Source: Juglans regia
Taxonomy: Eukaryota; Streptophyta; Magnoliopsida; Fagales; Juglandaceae
Direction of reading: 5' to 3'
Assembly: GCF_001411555.2 (NCBI RefSeq)
Contig: NC_049904.1
Coordinates: forward strand, 20,597,370 to 20,661,369
Length of the DNA stretch: 64,000 nucleotides
A program made the translations under genes and the position numbers. The notes below the pieces were generated by a model that saw only the letters and a program-made list of their open reading frames with translations, had not been told where the DNA came from and did no database searches. Shown piece by piece: positions 33,951 to 47,019 of this stretch (positions within the stretch are counted from its first letter, which is position 1; every line of letters starts with the position of its first letter).

Positions 33951-35728
33951 CTAAGCATCTCCTGGAGTCTCTTGTTGAGACTCCCTATTTGACTCCAACT
34001 GTGAGTTTATAGCGTTTAGCACTTTGTCATGCTCAGAAAACTGTTTGCGTAGATCAGCCATATCACCCAAAAGTGACTCTAGTTGAGTCTTGTAAATGTC
34101 TGCAAAAGTCTTGTTTCTTACATTCTCCTCAGCCAATCGTTTAAATGCTTTGTTGTTTTGCATAAAAGGGGAGGGCTCAAGAATTACTACGTGGCCCAGC
34201 CCTTGTGCATAGCCAGATTTATACCCTAAGACCTCTTTGAAAACATCAGCAGCAGCATCAGAATCCTGTGCCTCTTCAGTTTCTTTCTCATTCAACCTCT
34301 CTACCATCAGATTCTGAAATTTAACATTGCAGGAAAATATCATTGCATGCAGGTCAGCCATGCATTAAAGAAAGGCCTACTTAGAATGAGAAATTGTATC
34401 AGCTAACTCACATAATTGTGTTCACTCGCTGCATTGATGAATTTCCCCTTCTGCCTAGACCAGTGTGTTTCTTTGTAAAATGCAATCATATTAGGTACCT
34501 CCTCACCCTTCATTTACAATTTGGAAGAAATATTGTTTAAAAACTTAAGATGGACAGATATTACCAAAACACTCATTTTAAAGGAAACAATTCTTACCCT
34601 CTCTTCCATAATCCTGACAAATGATTTCCTTCCACCAGTATGTTTGACCTTCTGTTTTTTTCTATTATTTGTGTTTCTACGAGACTGCTCCTGCGAGAAT
34701 TCCATAGCTTTATTGTCATGCAGTTACAACTACGGTCCTCAATGCCTCAACAAAACTAAATATATATTGATGACAACTATTAGAGCAATAGTAAAACAAT
34801 ATTCAGTTTTCTCAGCATGTATATAACACTATTCTTACTTACCTTGAACGTCCCGCTTGCCCACCTATCACATAGCCACTCCCAAACATGTGGCTCCACC
34901 GACTCTCTCCGACCAGCTAGTGCCTCCTCATGCGATTCATATTTAAGGTAGTGCTTGTGTAGTTCATAATGGTAGGCATTGTACTTATCAGTGAGTGCAT
35001 TTACTACAGCCTCCTGATGATTATCTTTTGACCAATCCAAGACAAAATCACCCTGCAAAGAATTTCACAAGTTCACATACACGTGTCCACTAAAAAAATC
35101 ACATGCATAATCATAAATAATAATGACTAGGCTGATATATTAAACCCCTACTCTAACATGATTGATGAGCTCGTGCTTCTCCTTGTCGTCCACCACACTC
35201 CAACTAGCATGCCGCATTTCAGCATGTACTCTTATAATCCAGCTCACTTGACTACTGAATATAGTGGCATTTTCGCATGAAGGACCCCTATGCCCATCCT
35301 TTATATTTATAGGGATCTTACCAAACTTTCTCAACCTTTCAAATAATGTACCCTTCGCAGGCCCGCGGCCTCGTTTTTTAATGGGTGGAACTGTATTAAC
35401 GACAATAATAAACTCGTTAAATACATAGAATCATGACTAAGGATTATAAACAACAAAACCAGTAAAGATACATGTGGAGTACATCATAACCTTTACCTGC
35501 CAAGCCTGTGATGTTATCCCCCTCATTGCTGTCATGTTGTACATCATGTAAGGACTCTTCTACTCCCACCTCTGGTACTGCTTCAGTTGAGGCATCAACA
35601 ATGGGATCCTCCTCATCTCTTAGGCTCCTTGTCGGAGGCACCAATTATGGAACTTTGTCAATAGGGGTTGATGCGATTAGCGGACGTCTGTGTCGAAGAC
35701 CTCGCCCTCTTTTTGATCTAATCACCAT
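33951..35728 (-). pseudogene. CACTA second gene, Transposase_24 (TnpA-like)
   Basis: Exon-like blocks on the minus strand run from MVIRSKRGRGLRHRRPLIAS (35728) through IKKRGRGPAKGTLFERLRKF (35395) and SSQVSWIIRVHAEMRHASWS. Next are DFVLDWSKDNHQEAVVNALT and RRESVEPHVWEWLCDRWASG (35055-34845), then QKVKHTGGRKSFVRIMEE (34700-34600), NMIAFYKETHWSRQKGKF (34500), and DVFKEVLGYKSGYAQGLGHV with a coiled-coil tail ending at 33951. AT-rich gaps with GT...AG borders fit introns. This is the plant Transposase_24 family (PF03004), found as the second CACTA gene and thought to bind subterminal repeats. A TGA/TAG-type stop interrupts the first exon near 35650, so it is probably not functional. Exact exon borders are approximate. 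Confidence 0.75.
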
Positions 35729-36744
35729 TGTTGTATCTCCTGTAATTACAGCACAACACTTCAACATGAATATCTAACATACACCAATATAACACCAGTT
35801 ATCAACACTATACCAAGTTGTGTTAGCTTTTTCATAATTACTATCTACTCCTAATTCCCCACCAACATCATTGTATAAGTTAACATCACTGTGTGAATGT
35901 TACTGAAAATATACATGGATTCCTCAGCTTGGGAAACACTTTGCTATTGCACATAAAGTCAGCATCTCACAATAATAGCAACAGTTTTACTAATTTCCCA
36001 TGTCACCCAACACACCTCATGTCATCTATTCCCAATAATTGCTAATTCCATGCCATCTTAGCCTGGCCATATAGCATAAATTGACATACTGTTCCACAAG
36101 TCACCAATTAATAGTCGCTTATCACATGCAAATACAGTGAACACTCGTGGCTTCAACTTATGTTCAACCCCTAGACGACATTGTCACATAATCATCACCT
36201 ACATTAACATTCTGGCCTCTTCCCCTCTGGAAGTGAATGTAAAAAACATAGGAAGTTATCATTCTGTTCTCTTTGTTTAAAAAAATGACTTCAACTTTTT
36301 TAAAAGATGTTAAAACATAAATAACTGAACTGAAGCCCTCTACTCTGACAAAGAAACATAAAGTAAAAATGAGACCGAATGCAACACACCATCCAATGGG
36401 TAGGATGTTGCTCCCTGGGTTCACATACACTTAGAAACATGGCCCAAGTACGTAGAAGATGCTTCTATGTTAACAACAGTAATGTAAGCAAATTTTTTCT
36501 ACTATTTTCTTCTAATTAATCCTTATATTAAAACCCCAGTATCAATTTTCAAACCTCAATATTTGTCAAATTTCCTGCCATATATGAAAAATTACCTTTT
36601 TCATATGGGATTCAAAAATTTCAGCAATGAGTAAAGTCAAGTTAAAGTTCCCATAATTTTGCCATTGTTATATCACACAGAAAAAACATGAAGAAAGTGT
36701 CTTTGCTCCATTAAGGCAATAATATGATTGTAGGGTTACAAAAA

Positions 36745-37040
36745 ATGTACCTTTTCTTGTCTTTGTTGCGTAAGTTCTTCAGCCAAATGGGTGAAATGCT
36801 GTGGTGGAACTTGGGTATTATCAGAAACTGTGGTGTGTGTACTTGGAGTTTCCAAGTCAGATTCAGAACCCACTTCTAAATCTCCTTGCTTAATCACTCA
36901 GCCCACTGGAACCCAGAGCACCTTCTATGGATTGTCCTTTGGAACCCACGAAAGTCTGATGTACATCTTCTGTCATTGCAGAGGTCATAGACTGGCAAAA
37001 TTTCACCCACTCTCCAGGCTTTAAAATCCCGCCTCTTCCA
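36745..37040 (-). other. possible upstream exon of the CACTA second gene
   Basis: A less AT-rich block reads PGEWVKFCQSMTSAMTEDVH and, in another frame, EVGSESDLETPSTHTTVSDN then FTHLAEELTQQRQEK on the minus strand, ending at a plausible splice donor (AAAAG/GTACATTTT at 36750). Its position upstream of 35728 fits a first exon, but a stop lies between the two frames and I do not recognise a domain. Confidence 0.35.
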
Positions 37041-37117
37041 AATATTACTTTCCCGCGTATGCCTCAGCATGCATGTGGTCATATCTCAAATTCATTTGTG
37101 ATGCATATAGCTCATCA

Positions 37118-37655
37118 GAGGCCTTGTTAAATGGATGGGCCAACCGTGAATTTTATATCCCCATATTATCACAACAATCTCTTTAATTTGATAAATACAT
37201 TTAATTAGTAACATCTGGCGTTATTTGGTACACATGTTAAGTATATGACATAAAGCTGCATGCAACTAAAAAATATTTGAATTCTAGCATTCATGCATAT
37301 GGAGCCTGAGAGGCCTTGTTAAATGGATGGGCCAACCCTGAATTTTATATCCCCATATTATCACAACAATCTCTTTAATTTGATAAATACATTTAATTCA
37401 GTAACAGCTGGCGTTATTTGGTACACATGTTAAGTATATGACATAAAGCTGCATGCAATTAAAAAATATTTGAATTCTAGCATTCATGCATATGGGGCCT
37501 GAGAGGCCATCTCAAAATGGATGTGCCAACCCTGAATTTTATATCCCCATACTATTACAACAATCTCTTTAATTTGATAAATACATTCATCATGGAACAG
37601 CTGGCGTTATTTGGTGCACATGTTAAGTATATGACATAAAGCTGCTTGCCCCTAA
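37118..37655. repeat. three tandem copies of a ~193-bp unit
   Basis: Units start GAGGCC at 37118, 37309 and 37503. They share TGAATTTTATATCCCCATA, CAACAATCTCTTTAATTTGA and TTAAGTATATGACATAAAGC. Copies 1 and 2 are nearly identical; copy 3 is more diverged at its start and end. The array is noncoding and lies between the two CACTA genes. Confidence 0.92.
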
Positions 37656-39630
37656 CAAAAACATTAATATTTCTATAACATGCACCTTCATATAAATCAA
37701 ACCTTTCTCTTTATTCAAAAGAAGAAAAAATTCTTGATTTCTCTGCCCAACATGTATCTTTCTGTCCAAACCGTGGGGAAGTATTGGAAACCATGTATAG
37801 AAAAAAGTGGGTGCCAATTTCATATAGATTTGGCCAACCTGTTTTGGTGACTGGAAACATATTTCCAATTTGTTTTTTATAAAAAGTATTATCAACGTTA
37901 AAACTATTCGACATGTAAAAGTCTTTAATGGGAAAGGTGCATAAGGATTCTGTACATTAGCTTTTTAATCGTTTACGGTTCAAGAAAAATAAGTTTGTTG
38001 ATGTCTTAGTGTGTAACGTATAAATCGTTAGTATTTTATACTGAATAAAATTAACTAGATTTTTGTTAAATTCATAACCACAAGTAGAAATTAGTCTGCC
38101 AAAAACATTTATAATTTTTTCTCAACGTAGATTACATAAATAGTCCTTTCGTCTGGCAAAAAGATTACCGGAGAATGAGATTTGTACCCAAAACTCCTTA
38201 TGGATTCGAGGGGTGCTTCCAATTTTGATTACCATAGTTTAGTATTGCGTTTTTTATGTTCATCTCACATGGGAAATACTCAATATGATTGGATCATTTC
38301 CGACTGGATGAAAGTCACTTTGATAGAAACTTCCTGCATGTTGCTGCAGTTCTGAAAAATAGAGTCAAACTTTTTGTTTTCTATACAATCAGGTCCAAAA
38401 TTGCCCCATTTTTTCAATTCGTGTAACACTGCCAAGATTGATTAAATGTTTGGCCTCGGATGTGAGTGCAAAATATTCTAAACTATACCATCTGCTCCAT
38501 CTTAACTTTTCATGCATTAATTATCCACACTTTGGAATATTTTTATTTGATCTAAGCATGTATGTACATTTCCACAATTAGCTATTCCAAATCCGCTTTA
38601 TATTTGGCTTCTATATTCCCATTGAGTGGCTGTAGCTCCCTTACTTTACGTGATATGTTTAGGTCATCATTATTGCCCAATTCAACATGTAAACATGGCC
38701 AAACTTGACTGACATCAATTCCCACAAACATACCAATTGTGTATGGAAAGTTTAAACTTCTGTGTCACTCTTTATCTTTCAAGTTAAAGATTAAAGTTTG
38801 GACTATATATATGAGAATTTGTAAGGTTTGTTGACTCTGTTGTTACTATATAAATCAGTATAGTAATTCCCACCTGTTCATGAGTGACATACTCATTGCC
38901 ATAGGTGTTGTTTGCACCTGGATGGCAAACAGAGTTACACTCACAATCAGCGCTACCATCATCGAGATACCCATTGTATTTTAAGTGGTAAGTTTAGACA
39001 CTTCATGTGTATTTTAAATGCTTGTTCAAACCATGTGCCATACAGTTACTTGGGTCTGAAAAATGGTGGTAAGGACAATTTGAAATTGACCTTACTACCG
39101 TTAATGTTTGGAATGGTGTGGATTTGTAATTCCTATTTAGCAACTCTCCTCCACACCAAACAATTGTTTCTATGTACCAGAATGGTGAATATTTGTAGGT
39201 AGTATTCTATTTCTTTTCACTAGATGTGACAACTAATTCATAAAGAGTATAGCCATATATATTGAGAATTGTCTACATTGGATTCATGTAAGAATTTGAG
39301 GGACATGATAGACAGCCTAGAAATCCACACCAACCCATATAGAAGAAAAGAAAATTGATGGGTCTGATTCAACCATGTGAATGTTCGACCCAAGCACAAT
39401 ATTATTGAAATCACAATTTGAATAGTGACTAAATTTTGTAATGTTGCTGGTGCTTTCAAGTTGTGCTTGAGGCCATAAACTACTTGTATGGACTGCTCAA
39501 TGTGTGGTCCATTTGGTAGATACCATGAAGCATTTAATTGCCATTCATGACAAGAGTTACAGCAAACTAACAGTAAGCTAAAGCTGTGAACAATTGTACA
39601 CATCTGTCGTCCATTGTTGGTATTATAAAG
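37656..39630. other. CACTA spacer between the two genes, nothing recognised
   Basis: About 2 kb of AT-rich noncoding sequence. No repeat ends, motifs or frames of note. Confidence 0.45.
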
Positions 39631-40198
39631 TTGCATCATTAGTACAGTTGAATATTGTATCATATTGAAATTTTTCATTCAGTACCAGCACTATCATCTG
39701 TACCTTACTAAATTCATGACTTGAATTTAGCTGTTGTCATGTAAATTGGATGATAGGTTGTAGTGACTGATACCCTAGTTGTATAAATCATGTGTATTGG
39801 GCTGCTCCCCTTTTACTCGTGTATTGCCCCATTAATTGTAACATGCAATGTGATGGTTGGAGTCCTTAATAATAGCCATTCAGCTAAATTATGTTGGGTT
39901 TCTGAAATGCAAAGTTGCATCATTAGTACAGTTGAATATTGTATTATATTGAAAATTTTCATTCAGTACCAGCACTATCATCTGTACCTTACTAAATTCA
40001 TGACTTGAATTTAGCTGTTGTCATGTAAATTGGATGATAGGTTGTAGTGACTGATACCCTGGTTGTATAAATCATGTGTATTGGGCTGCTCCCCTTTTAC
40101 TCGTGTATTGCCCCATTAATTGTAACATGCAATGTGATGGTTGGAGTCCTTAATAATAGCCATTCAGCTAAATTATGTTGGGTTTCTGAAATGCAAGG
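39631..40198. repeat. tandem duplication, 284-bp unit
   Basis: The block beginning TTGCATCATTAGTACAGTTG at 39631 is repeated from 39915 to 40198 with only a few substitutions, for example CCCTAGTTG against CCCTGGTTG. Both copies keep GGGCTGCTCCCCTTTTACTC. Noncoding, within the CACTA downstream of the transposase gene. Confidence 0.92.
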
Positions 40199-40691
40199 CA
40201 TTCGTATATTGGAAACATTACGAATATAAAAAGGAACAGTACTTGTTGAGAACCATTTTCCAGGATTGAAAGTTAAAGTGAAGAAAGCATACAGACAGTG
40301 GCCACATGATATCGAAAAAATGCTTTCACACACGTTTTCTTGAAGTGTGCAAATGTTAATCCCAATGAGTAAAGTCACGCGCTGTCTGCAAACAAAAGAA
40401 ATTTAAACCAAGTCAGTCAGCTATATAAATCCAAAAGTAAATATATACCGTTATGATGGTGAATTAATAGTACTATAACAGAATAATAAAAAGCATATGT
40501 GTATGATATCCTCATGAATCTATTTGCATGTATGGTGGAATCCAAAGTCAGGTACAACATTCACTAACCGAAATAGCTATATATGTAGAAGTGCTTAACA
40601 TTATAAATATAAGTAGCGAAACCATTATCATTAACAACTTGACTAAGATAAATCATCACGAACAATCTAATGCATAATGAAAATGAGGTTT

Positions 40692-43600
40692 TCATTCATT
40701 ACCATCGCTATCCCCCTCATCTATGTTCTCCATCTGAAAAGCGTCATTAATGTTTTGATCATCAATGAAGGCCTCATCGTCACTTTCTTCAGCCAATTGC
40801 TCTAGTGACAATGTTGATGGATCAACGGGCAAGTGATCTTCATTTACTCGGGTCAGTGGATTGAGAATGTCTGGATTAGTTTCATTAACAGTACCATAAT
40901 GGATAACCTCAGTGTCACTCTCATCTTCTGTTTCAAGAACGTCGGATTCATCATCAATGTTTTGATCATCCTCACTCTTGTGCCGAATATTGTAAACATT
41001 CCTATTTGTTATCTTGTGTACCGCGTGCCAACTTCCCCCCAAAGTCGAGTCTTTTATGTAAAACACTTGCAACGCTTGACATGATAAAGCGAAAGGCTCA
41101 TCTTTATACCATTACCTAGAAGTATTGACACTTGTGAAGTGATCACCAATGTGTATCCCCCGTCTCGTGTCGCCAACGTTCCACCAATCACATTTAAACA
41201 AAAAGCACTTACGCCAACCCATATAGCGTAATTCTATGATGTCTTGCAACACACCGTAGAAGTCAATTGGCAATCCTTCATGGTCGGCATGAACAACAAC
41301 ACCACTGTTTTGGGTGCGGCGACGCCCTTCGAGATCCTTCGTGTGGAATCGAATTCCATTCATTATACAACCAGTATATGATGCGACTAGTTGATCTGGA
41401 CCACATGCTAATGCATATATGTCATCAGTCACCTCTAGGGGAGTCTTAGCATGCAACTCGACGATCTAACATGGATATTTGACAAATTAGAATTAAGGTA
41501 GAAATTCAAAGGTTGTGGAAAGGGATATTTTTTGTAAGTGACAAAGGGAAATCTTACGCGTGTTTTGATCCACGTTGGGAATTGACTTTGGTGCCTACGC
41601 TCGATGTTACTAGGGTCCTCTTCTTTCATTTTGTTATAGTGATCACTACAAAAGCCAAATGCGTTAATAAGTTATCCACTTACAATATAACAAAATAAAA
41701 TGCAAAACTGGATATAGAGGGTGCACTTACTCCATATAGTCCTCAATCTCTGCGCAATTATTAAGGATGTACCACTCGGCCTTGGCCAACAGTGCGTCAG
41801 GTAATTTTGTCATTCTTGCTGCCTCCAATGGGCGAACCTTTTGGTTGAAAACTGATAAACTTGGCTCTCGGGTGGTTTGCCCATTGAAGTCACTATTTCG
41901 TTCCTCTCAATTATGTATAGTCTCGATATCATTAAGGTACATAGAGCAAAATGTCAGGCACTCGACATGAACATATGCCTCAGCAATTGAGCCTTCTGGA
42001 CGGGCTCTGTTGCGGACATACCACTTGAACTTACCCAAATACCTCTCGAAAGGGTACATCCACCTGTACTGAACAGGTCCTGCTAGCAATGCCTCATCTG
42101 GCAGATGAATGGCAAGGTGCACCATGATATCAAAAGATGCAGGTGGGTATATCATTTCTAATTTGCAAAGAATGATGGGGATATTAGCTTGAAGCCGTTT
42201 CAACACTGTTATGTCTAGTGTTCGTGAACATAATTCTTTGAAAAAAGAGCAAAACTCTATTAAAGCTCCCCTAATATCGGGTCGTAGGTACCCACCAATA
42301 ACAATCGGCAACAAATATTGCATGAAGATATGACAATCATGGCTCTTCATTCCCATGATTTTTCCTTCAGTAACATTAACACACGGGGCAATATTTGAGG
42401 CAAAACCATCCGGAAATTTGACTTCTGACAGACGTGCACAAAAACTCCTTCGCTCAGTAACATTTAACATGTAACATGCAAGACTCATAGAAGTATGATT
42501 ACCATCATGTTGTAAGTGTAATTCTTTCCTTAGTCCAAGAGCTTCCAAATCCCTACGCGCATTGGCGGTGTCCTTACTTTTGCCTTCAATATTCATCAAG
42601 GTTCCTAGGAATGAATCACAAATGTTTTTTTCAATATGCATGACGTCCAAGTTAGGTCGCAATCCCAAATCTAACCAGTAAGGAAGCTCAAAGAAGATAC
42701 ATTTTTTTGTCCAGTTAAGTTCATTGGGCATACGTTTCCTCTTCTTTGTTGATTTACCAAACTGCACGTTTGAGACCTCATGTAATTGCTCCATTAAAGC
42801 TTGTCCCACTTTCATTATAGGTTGGAGATGGTGTTCCTCCTTACCATTAAAAGCATTTGTTTTCCTCCTCCAACTGTGATCTGGCACCAACCACCTACGG
42901 TGACCCATATAACAATGTTTTCGGCTATGCACAAGCCACAATGCATCTGTTTCTAAGTTACATGTAGGCCATGCCATCTTACCCTTTGTGCTCCAGCCTG
43001 AAAGATTTGCATATGCAGGAAAATCATGGATGGTCCAGAGCAACGCTGCCCTCAGCTGAAACGATTCTCGTTTGTATGCATCATATGTACGAATTCCCTC
43101 TTCCCATAATTCTCTCAAGTCATCTATTAGGGGACGCAAGAACACGTCAATATCATTCCCCGGTGCCTTTGGTCCAGGGATTAACAATGACAACATAAAG
43201 TATGGATCTTTCATGCATGACCAAGGGGGCAAGTTGTAAGGCACAAGTAGCACTGGCCAAATGCTGTACAGTTTGCTCATGTTATTGAATGGGTTGAACC
43301 CATCACTCGCTAGACCAAGTCTGACATTACGAGGATCTTGGGTAAACCTCGAATGTTTGTTATCGAAGTCCTTCCATACCCTAGAATCAACCGGATGTCT
43401 CATGAAGTTGGGATCGTCAACACGCTCTTCTACATGTCATCTCATGGCTTGGGCGGTCTTCTTTGACATAAACAGCCTTTGCAACCGCGGCTTCAAAGGA
43501 AAATATCGGAGGACTTTTTGAGGTATCCTCTGTTGGTTAGTTGTGCTTGAGGCCCACCTAGATGCATTACATTTGGGACACTCATCTTTATTAGCATGAT

Positions 43601-44303
43601 CCTTCCAAAACAAGACACAATCATTTGGACATACATGTATCTTTGTATAACTGAAGCCCAAACCACATTGTAAGCGGCGAGCCTTGTTATATGAGCTAGG
43701 AAAAAGAGCATGAGGAAACGCTGCTTGCAAAAGCTTTATAACCATGTCAAACGACTTCACAGTCCAACCACCAACTGTCTTTATGTGAAGCAACTTGACT
43801 ATGAATGATAGCTTTGAGAACTCTGTGCAGTTTGGATAAAGTGGCTTTCTTGCATCATCTAGTAACTCGTCGAAGTTCGGGTGTATTGGAGTATCAGAGG
43901 TGTGTCGTGAAGGCCCTGCGTCTGAATTAAATTCTGTTCTAAAAGAATTATCCATGAATGATCCCACATGGATGTCATCTAGCATCTCGTCTACATCATC
44001 AATGTAGTCATTATAGCTATAGGCATCATCACCTTCTTCATCCGAAAATTCTGCCTCAGCCAAAGTTTCCTCCTTGCCATGGAATATCCATTCCGTATAA
44101 GATGGATCAATACCTATGATGAACAAGTGATCCTCAACCATAGGAATAGGATGGAAAGTTCGATTTCGGCATTTCCTACATGGACACCTTATGCATTCTT
44201 TACCCGGTGCATGGACCTTCGCCACATCTATGAATTGTTTAACGCCAATTGCGTATTCGTTCGAACGCAATCTATCTTCAATATCCATCCAAGCCTTATC
44301 CAT
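40692..44303 (-). pseudogene. CACTA transposase, TNP2 family, three exons with three nonsense codons
   Basis: Exon 1 is 44303-41731, exon 2 is 41645-41558 and exon 3 is 41465-40692. All junctions are GT-AG and join in phase to exactly 1145 codons including the stop. Domains in order: transposase-associated N-domain (MDKAWMDIEDRL; CPCRKCRN), zinc-binding WKDHANKDECPKCNASRW, the TNP2 catalytic region (LGLASDGFNPFNNMSKLYSI; ALLWTIHDFPAYANLSGW), DUF4218 (SFDIMVHLAIHLPDEALLAG) and, in exon 3, DUF4216 (GVVVHADHEGLPIDFYGVLQ; FLFKCDWWNVGD). An acidic tail ends the protein. In-frame stops occur only at 43437-43439 (TGA, probably a former Trp), 41907-41909 (TGA) and 41112-41114 (TAA). The frame is otherwise intact, so decay is recent or slight. 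The enzyme would cut the CACTA ends. Confidence 0.92.
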
Positions 44304-47019
44304 CTGGTGGAGTCACAGGGAATTGTACAAGTTAATAAGGATATGAGGAAATTCTTGGTAGACTAAAAATACCCAAAAAGTTTGTAACGGGTATTATCAC
44401 GAAACTAGTTGAAGGAGATCACCAGAGTATTGAAGGTAAAAAACTGTGAGTTGAAGGGCAGGTTCTAGGGTGTCTCTTGATGATATGCCCAACTCTCTAC
44501 TTCCAACTAAACATATATTAATTTGAATTGAACTTTGGTCAATTAATTATTTCATTTTCCAAAAAGAAGACCATTTGTCAATCAATTTAACATTGCTACC
44601 TATTAATTCCTAGTAATTTCCAGTTGTCACATATATATGAGCAACACGAAGAAATCAAGAGAATATATATGAGCAACACAGAGGTGAGGTCATCGCCAAA
44701 CTTTGCATATATATAAATATATATATAGATATATATATATATATATATGCAAAGTATTAAGAGTTAAAAGAAACTGCTTGCAGCAAATAATAAATATGGA
44801 ATGTATATTATGCAAATAAGTTATAAATATTAATAATACAACAAGAGAGACAAAAACCAAGCGGATTCCCAAGGGTTGGGAACCATGCATTAAAGTCTAG
44901 AGGGAGCAGTTAGGCAGAGGTGTTCAGTGCATTAAGATAAATTACAACCACAATAGACAACTCAATTAATTTACGGGGCTACTGAATATTTTGTACAAGT
45001 GTTTTTGTTGAGAACTTGGTGTATTTAATTATTCAATACACCAAGACTGAGCATTCAATGCCATAGGTGAAAGCTATTACTTTACTATAGCTTCATAAAT
45101 TAGCTTTCAACTATGCACGACAAGAATGTTTGGCAGAAAAACTAGGACATTGTTAAATCTGGGAACTGTAATGTCCATGGCATGATTTCTACAGAAAATT
45201 CTCATAACATTCTAACATTAGTGCTACTCTATTAAACACTTGTCATATATTTATGATAAAGTATCAATAATTGCATATGGGATGATATCTTGAGTTAGGT
45301 TTGTGCATTGCAACATAGGCAAAAAAATAAATATTCAAAAAGGAAAAAGAAAATATATGGCATAGATAACTGAATATAAATAGTTTAAAAAACTTGAAAC
45401 CCAGGTGCGTTTAAAGAGCCTCACCTATGTGTTGCAAAATAAACAGGAATTGCAACAGCAACACCCTAAGAAGCGAAAAAAGGGCAGAATGAAATGTCTA
45501 GTTGGCAAATGGTAATTAATGAATGCGAAGGCAGGTTCGGTTTCCAAAACCAAGGGAAATTGAAACCAGAATTTTATTGATTTTAACAAAACCAGCAATG
45601 TGTTATGAAATAATTACTATTGTTATGTAGGCATCTGAACACTATTATTAGATGCCTGAAATGTGGTTAGTTAGAGCAGAAAACTTGGAGAAAATCGTTA
45701 ATTTTTTGATTTCCAACATCTTGATCACACCATGAAGTTTTCAGTTGCCAGAGATAGGAAGATATGACAACAATGGCTAGTGGATTTTAGCATGTAAAAG
45801 TGACGTTCCAATAACTCTACTAAGCTCAGTATTGAAATTTCATGGACCAACCTAATTACCATTCTAATTCTATATCATAACCGAGAGCACTAACTGACCA
45901 CACCAATCATAGATGGTTTATGATAGATTTGTAGGAAGGTTACAAAAATAAACAGCTCTTTCATGGACCAATGAAATTACAATTATATTCCATAACTGCA
46001 ACTGAAGTTGCATCGAGATACCCAAATAGAGGCCATTTGAGAATGATTGAGAATAGTTTACAACTACAGTCGAAAATAATGTTTCCTAGACAGTAATGAT
46101 GCAGATTTAGAATAAAACCGGTAGAATCTAAACACATCAATTATAAGCAGGATAGAATCAGCTAGATTTTTATATAAGCCCTATTTATTCTTTTGGCAAA
46201 AAAAATGCCAACGCAATATATGCATGCAATTAGACAAAGTTGATATTGCAGACTCGTTGCCAGAATATAGAAGGGTCTCTATTTTGCCTTAGTCTACATA
46301 TCAGTATTAAAGGAAACATTAATGAAAAAGCTAGTTTTTTTCACTCATCCTTTATATCATGGGGGTTCTTTGATTACTTTACAAGGTTTGATTAATTAGT
46401 TTCACAAATTTTAATAATCATATCGATATTCACAATTTTTGCTAGCATAATTACAAGAAATACTGCTTTATAGAAGCCCAAAATTAGCCTAAAAATACAC
46501 ACCCTATTTCATCCTGAGCTCCTAATTTCTACAGCGTAGCTTTAAGTAATGATTCTCACACATGGAGGCAAACAGTATACCTTTCTTCTCAACTAAAATA
46601 AACTTGATAAATTGATGAAAGAAGACTGCTGTAAGATGAATATTTTGAGGTTTCTTTTTTGCAAGTGACTCTAGTTGACATCTTACTGCAGACATGTTAA
46701 TTCTAGGACATGAATGAAAAGGTATGTGAATAAAGTTGTTGCATGGCACTTGGGGTCATTAATGATCACTGCTAACAAGCACAAACGATGTATAAATAGC
46801 ATTGATACTGTTCACAAAATTATTGCAAGCTGCTAGTGATCTCATGATCACTATTTAATGATTCCCAGTGGGGAGGGGTGGGGGGAGATGGTTCTCATAT
46901 ATTTAAGCAAATACAATCTATAGGATTAAAACTTAAGACAATATGAGACAAATTAAAACATGCATGCATGCGAAAATGGATGCTTACCCCACCAGAAGAC
47001 GGGTATAATCAGCTCTTAT
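44304..47019. other. CACTA 5' noncoding region
   Basis: About 2.7 kb of AT-rich DNA upstream of the transposase start with an (AT)n run at 44705-44748. It would hold the transposase promoter, but no TATA box can be singled out in such AT-rich sequence. Confidence 0.5.
44705..44748. repeat. (AT)n microsatellite
   Basis: TA/AT dinucleotide run with a few interruptions (ATATAAATATATATATAGATATATAT...). Confidence 0.9.

Noticed and set aside
38000..39600. tRNA or microRNA genes in the AT-rich spacers
   Set aside because: No cloverleaf with conserved B-box GGTTCGAATCC-type sequence and no long hairpin could be supported by eye.
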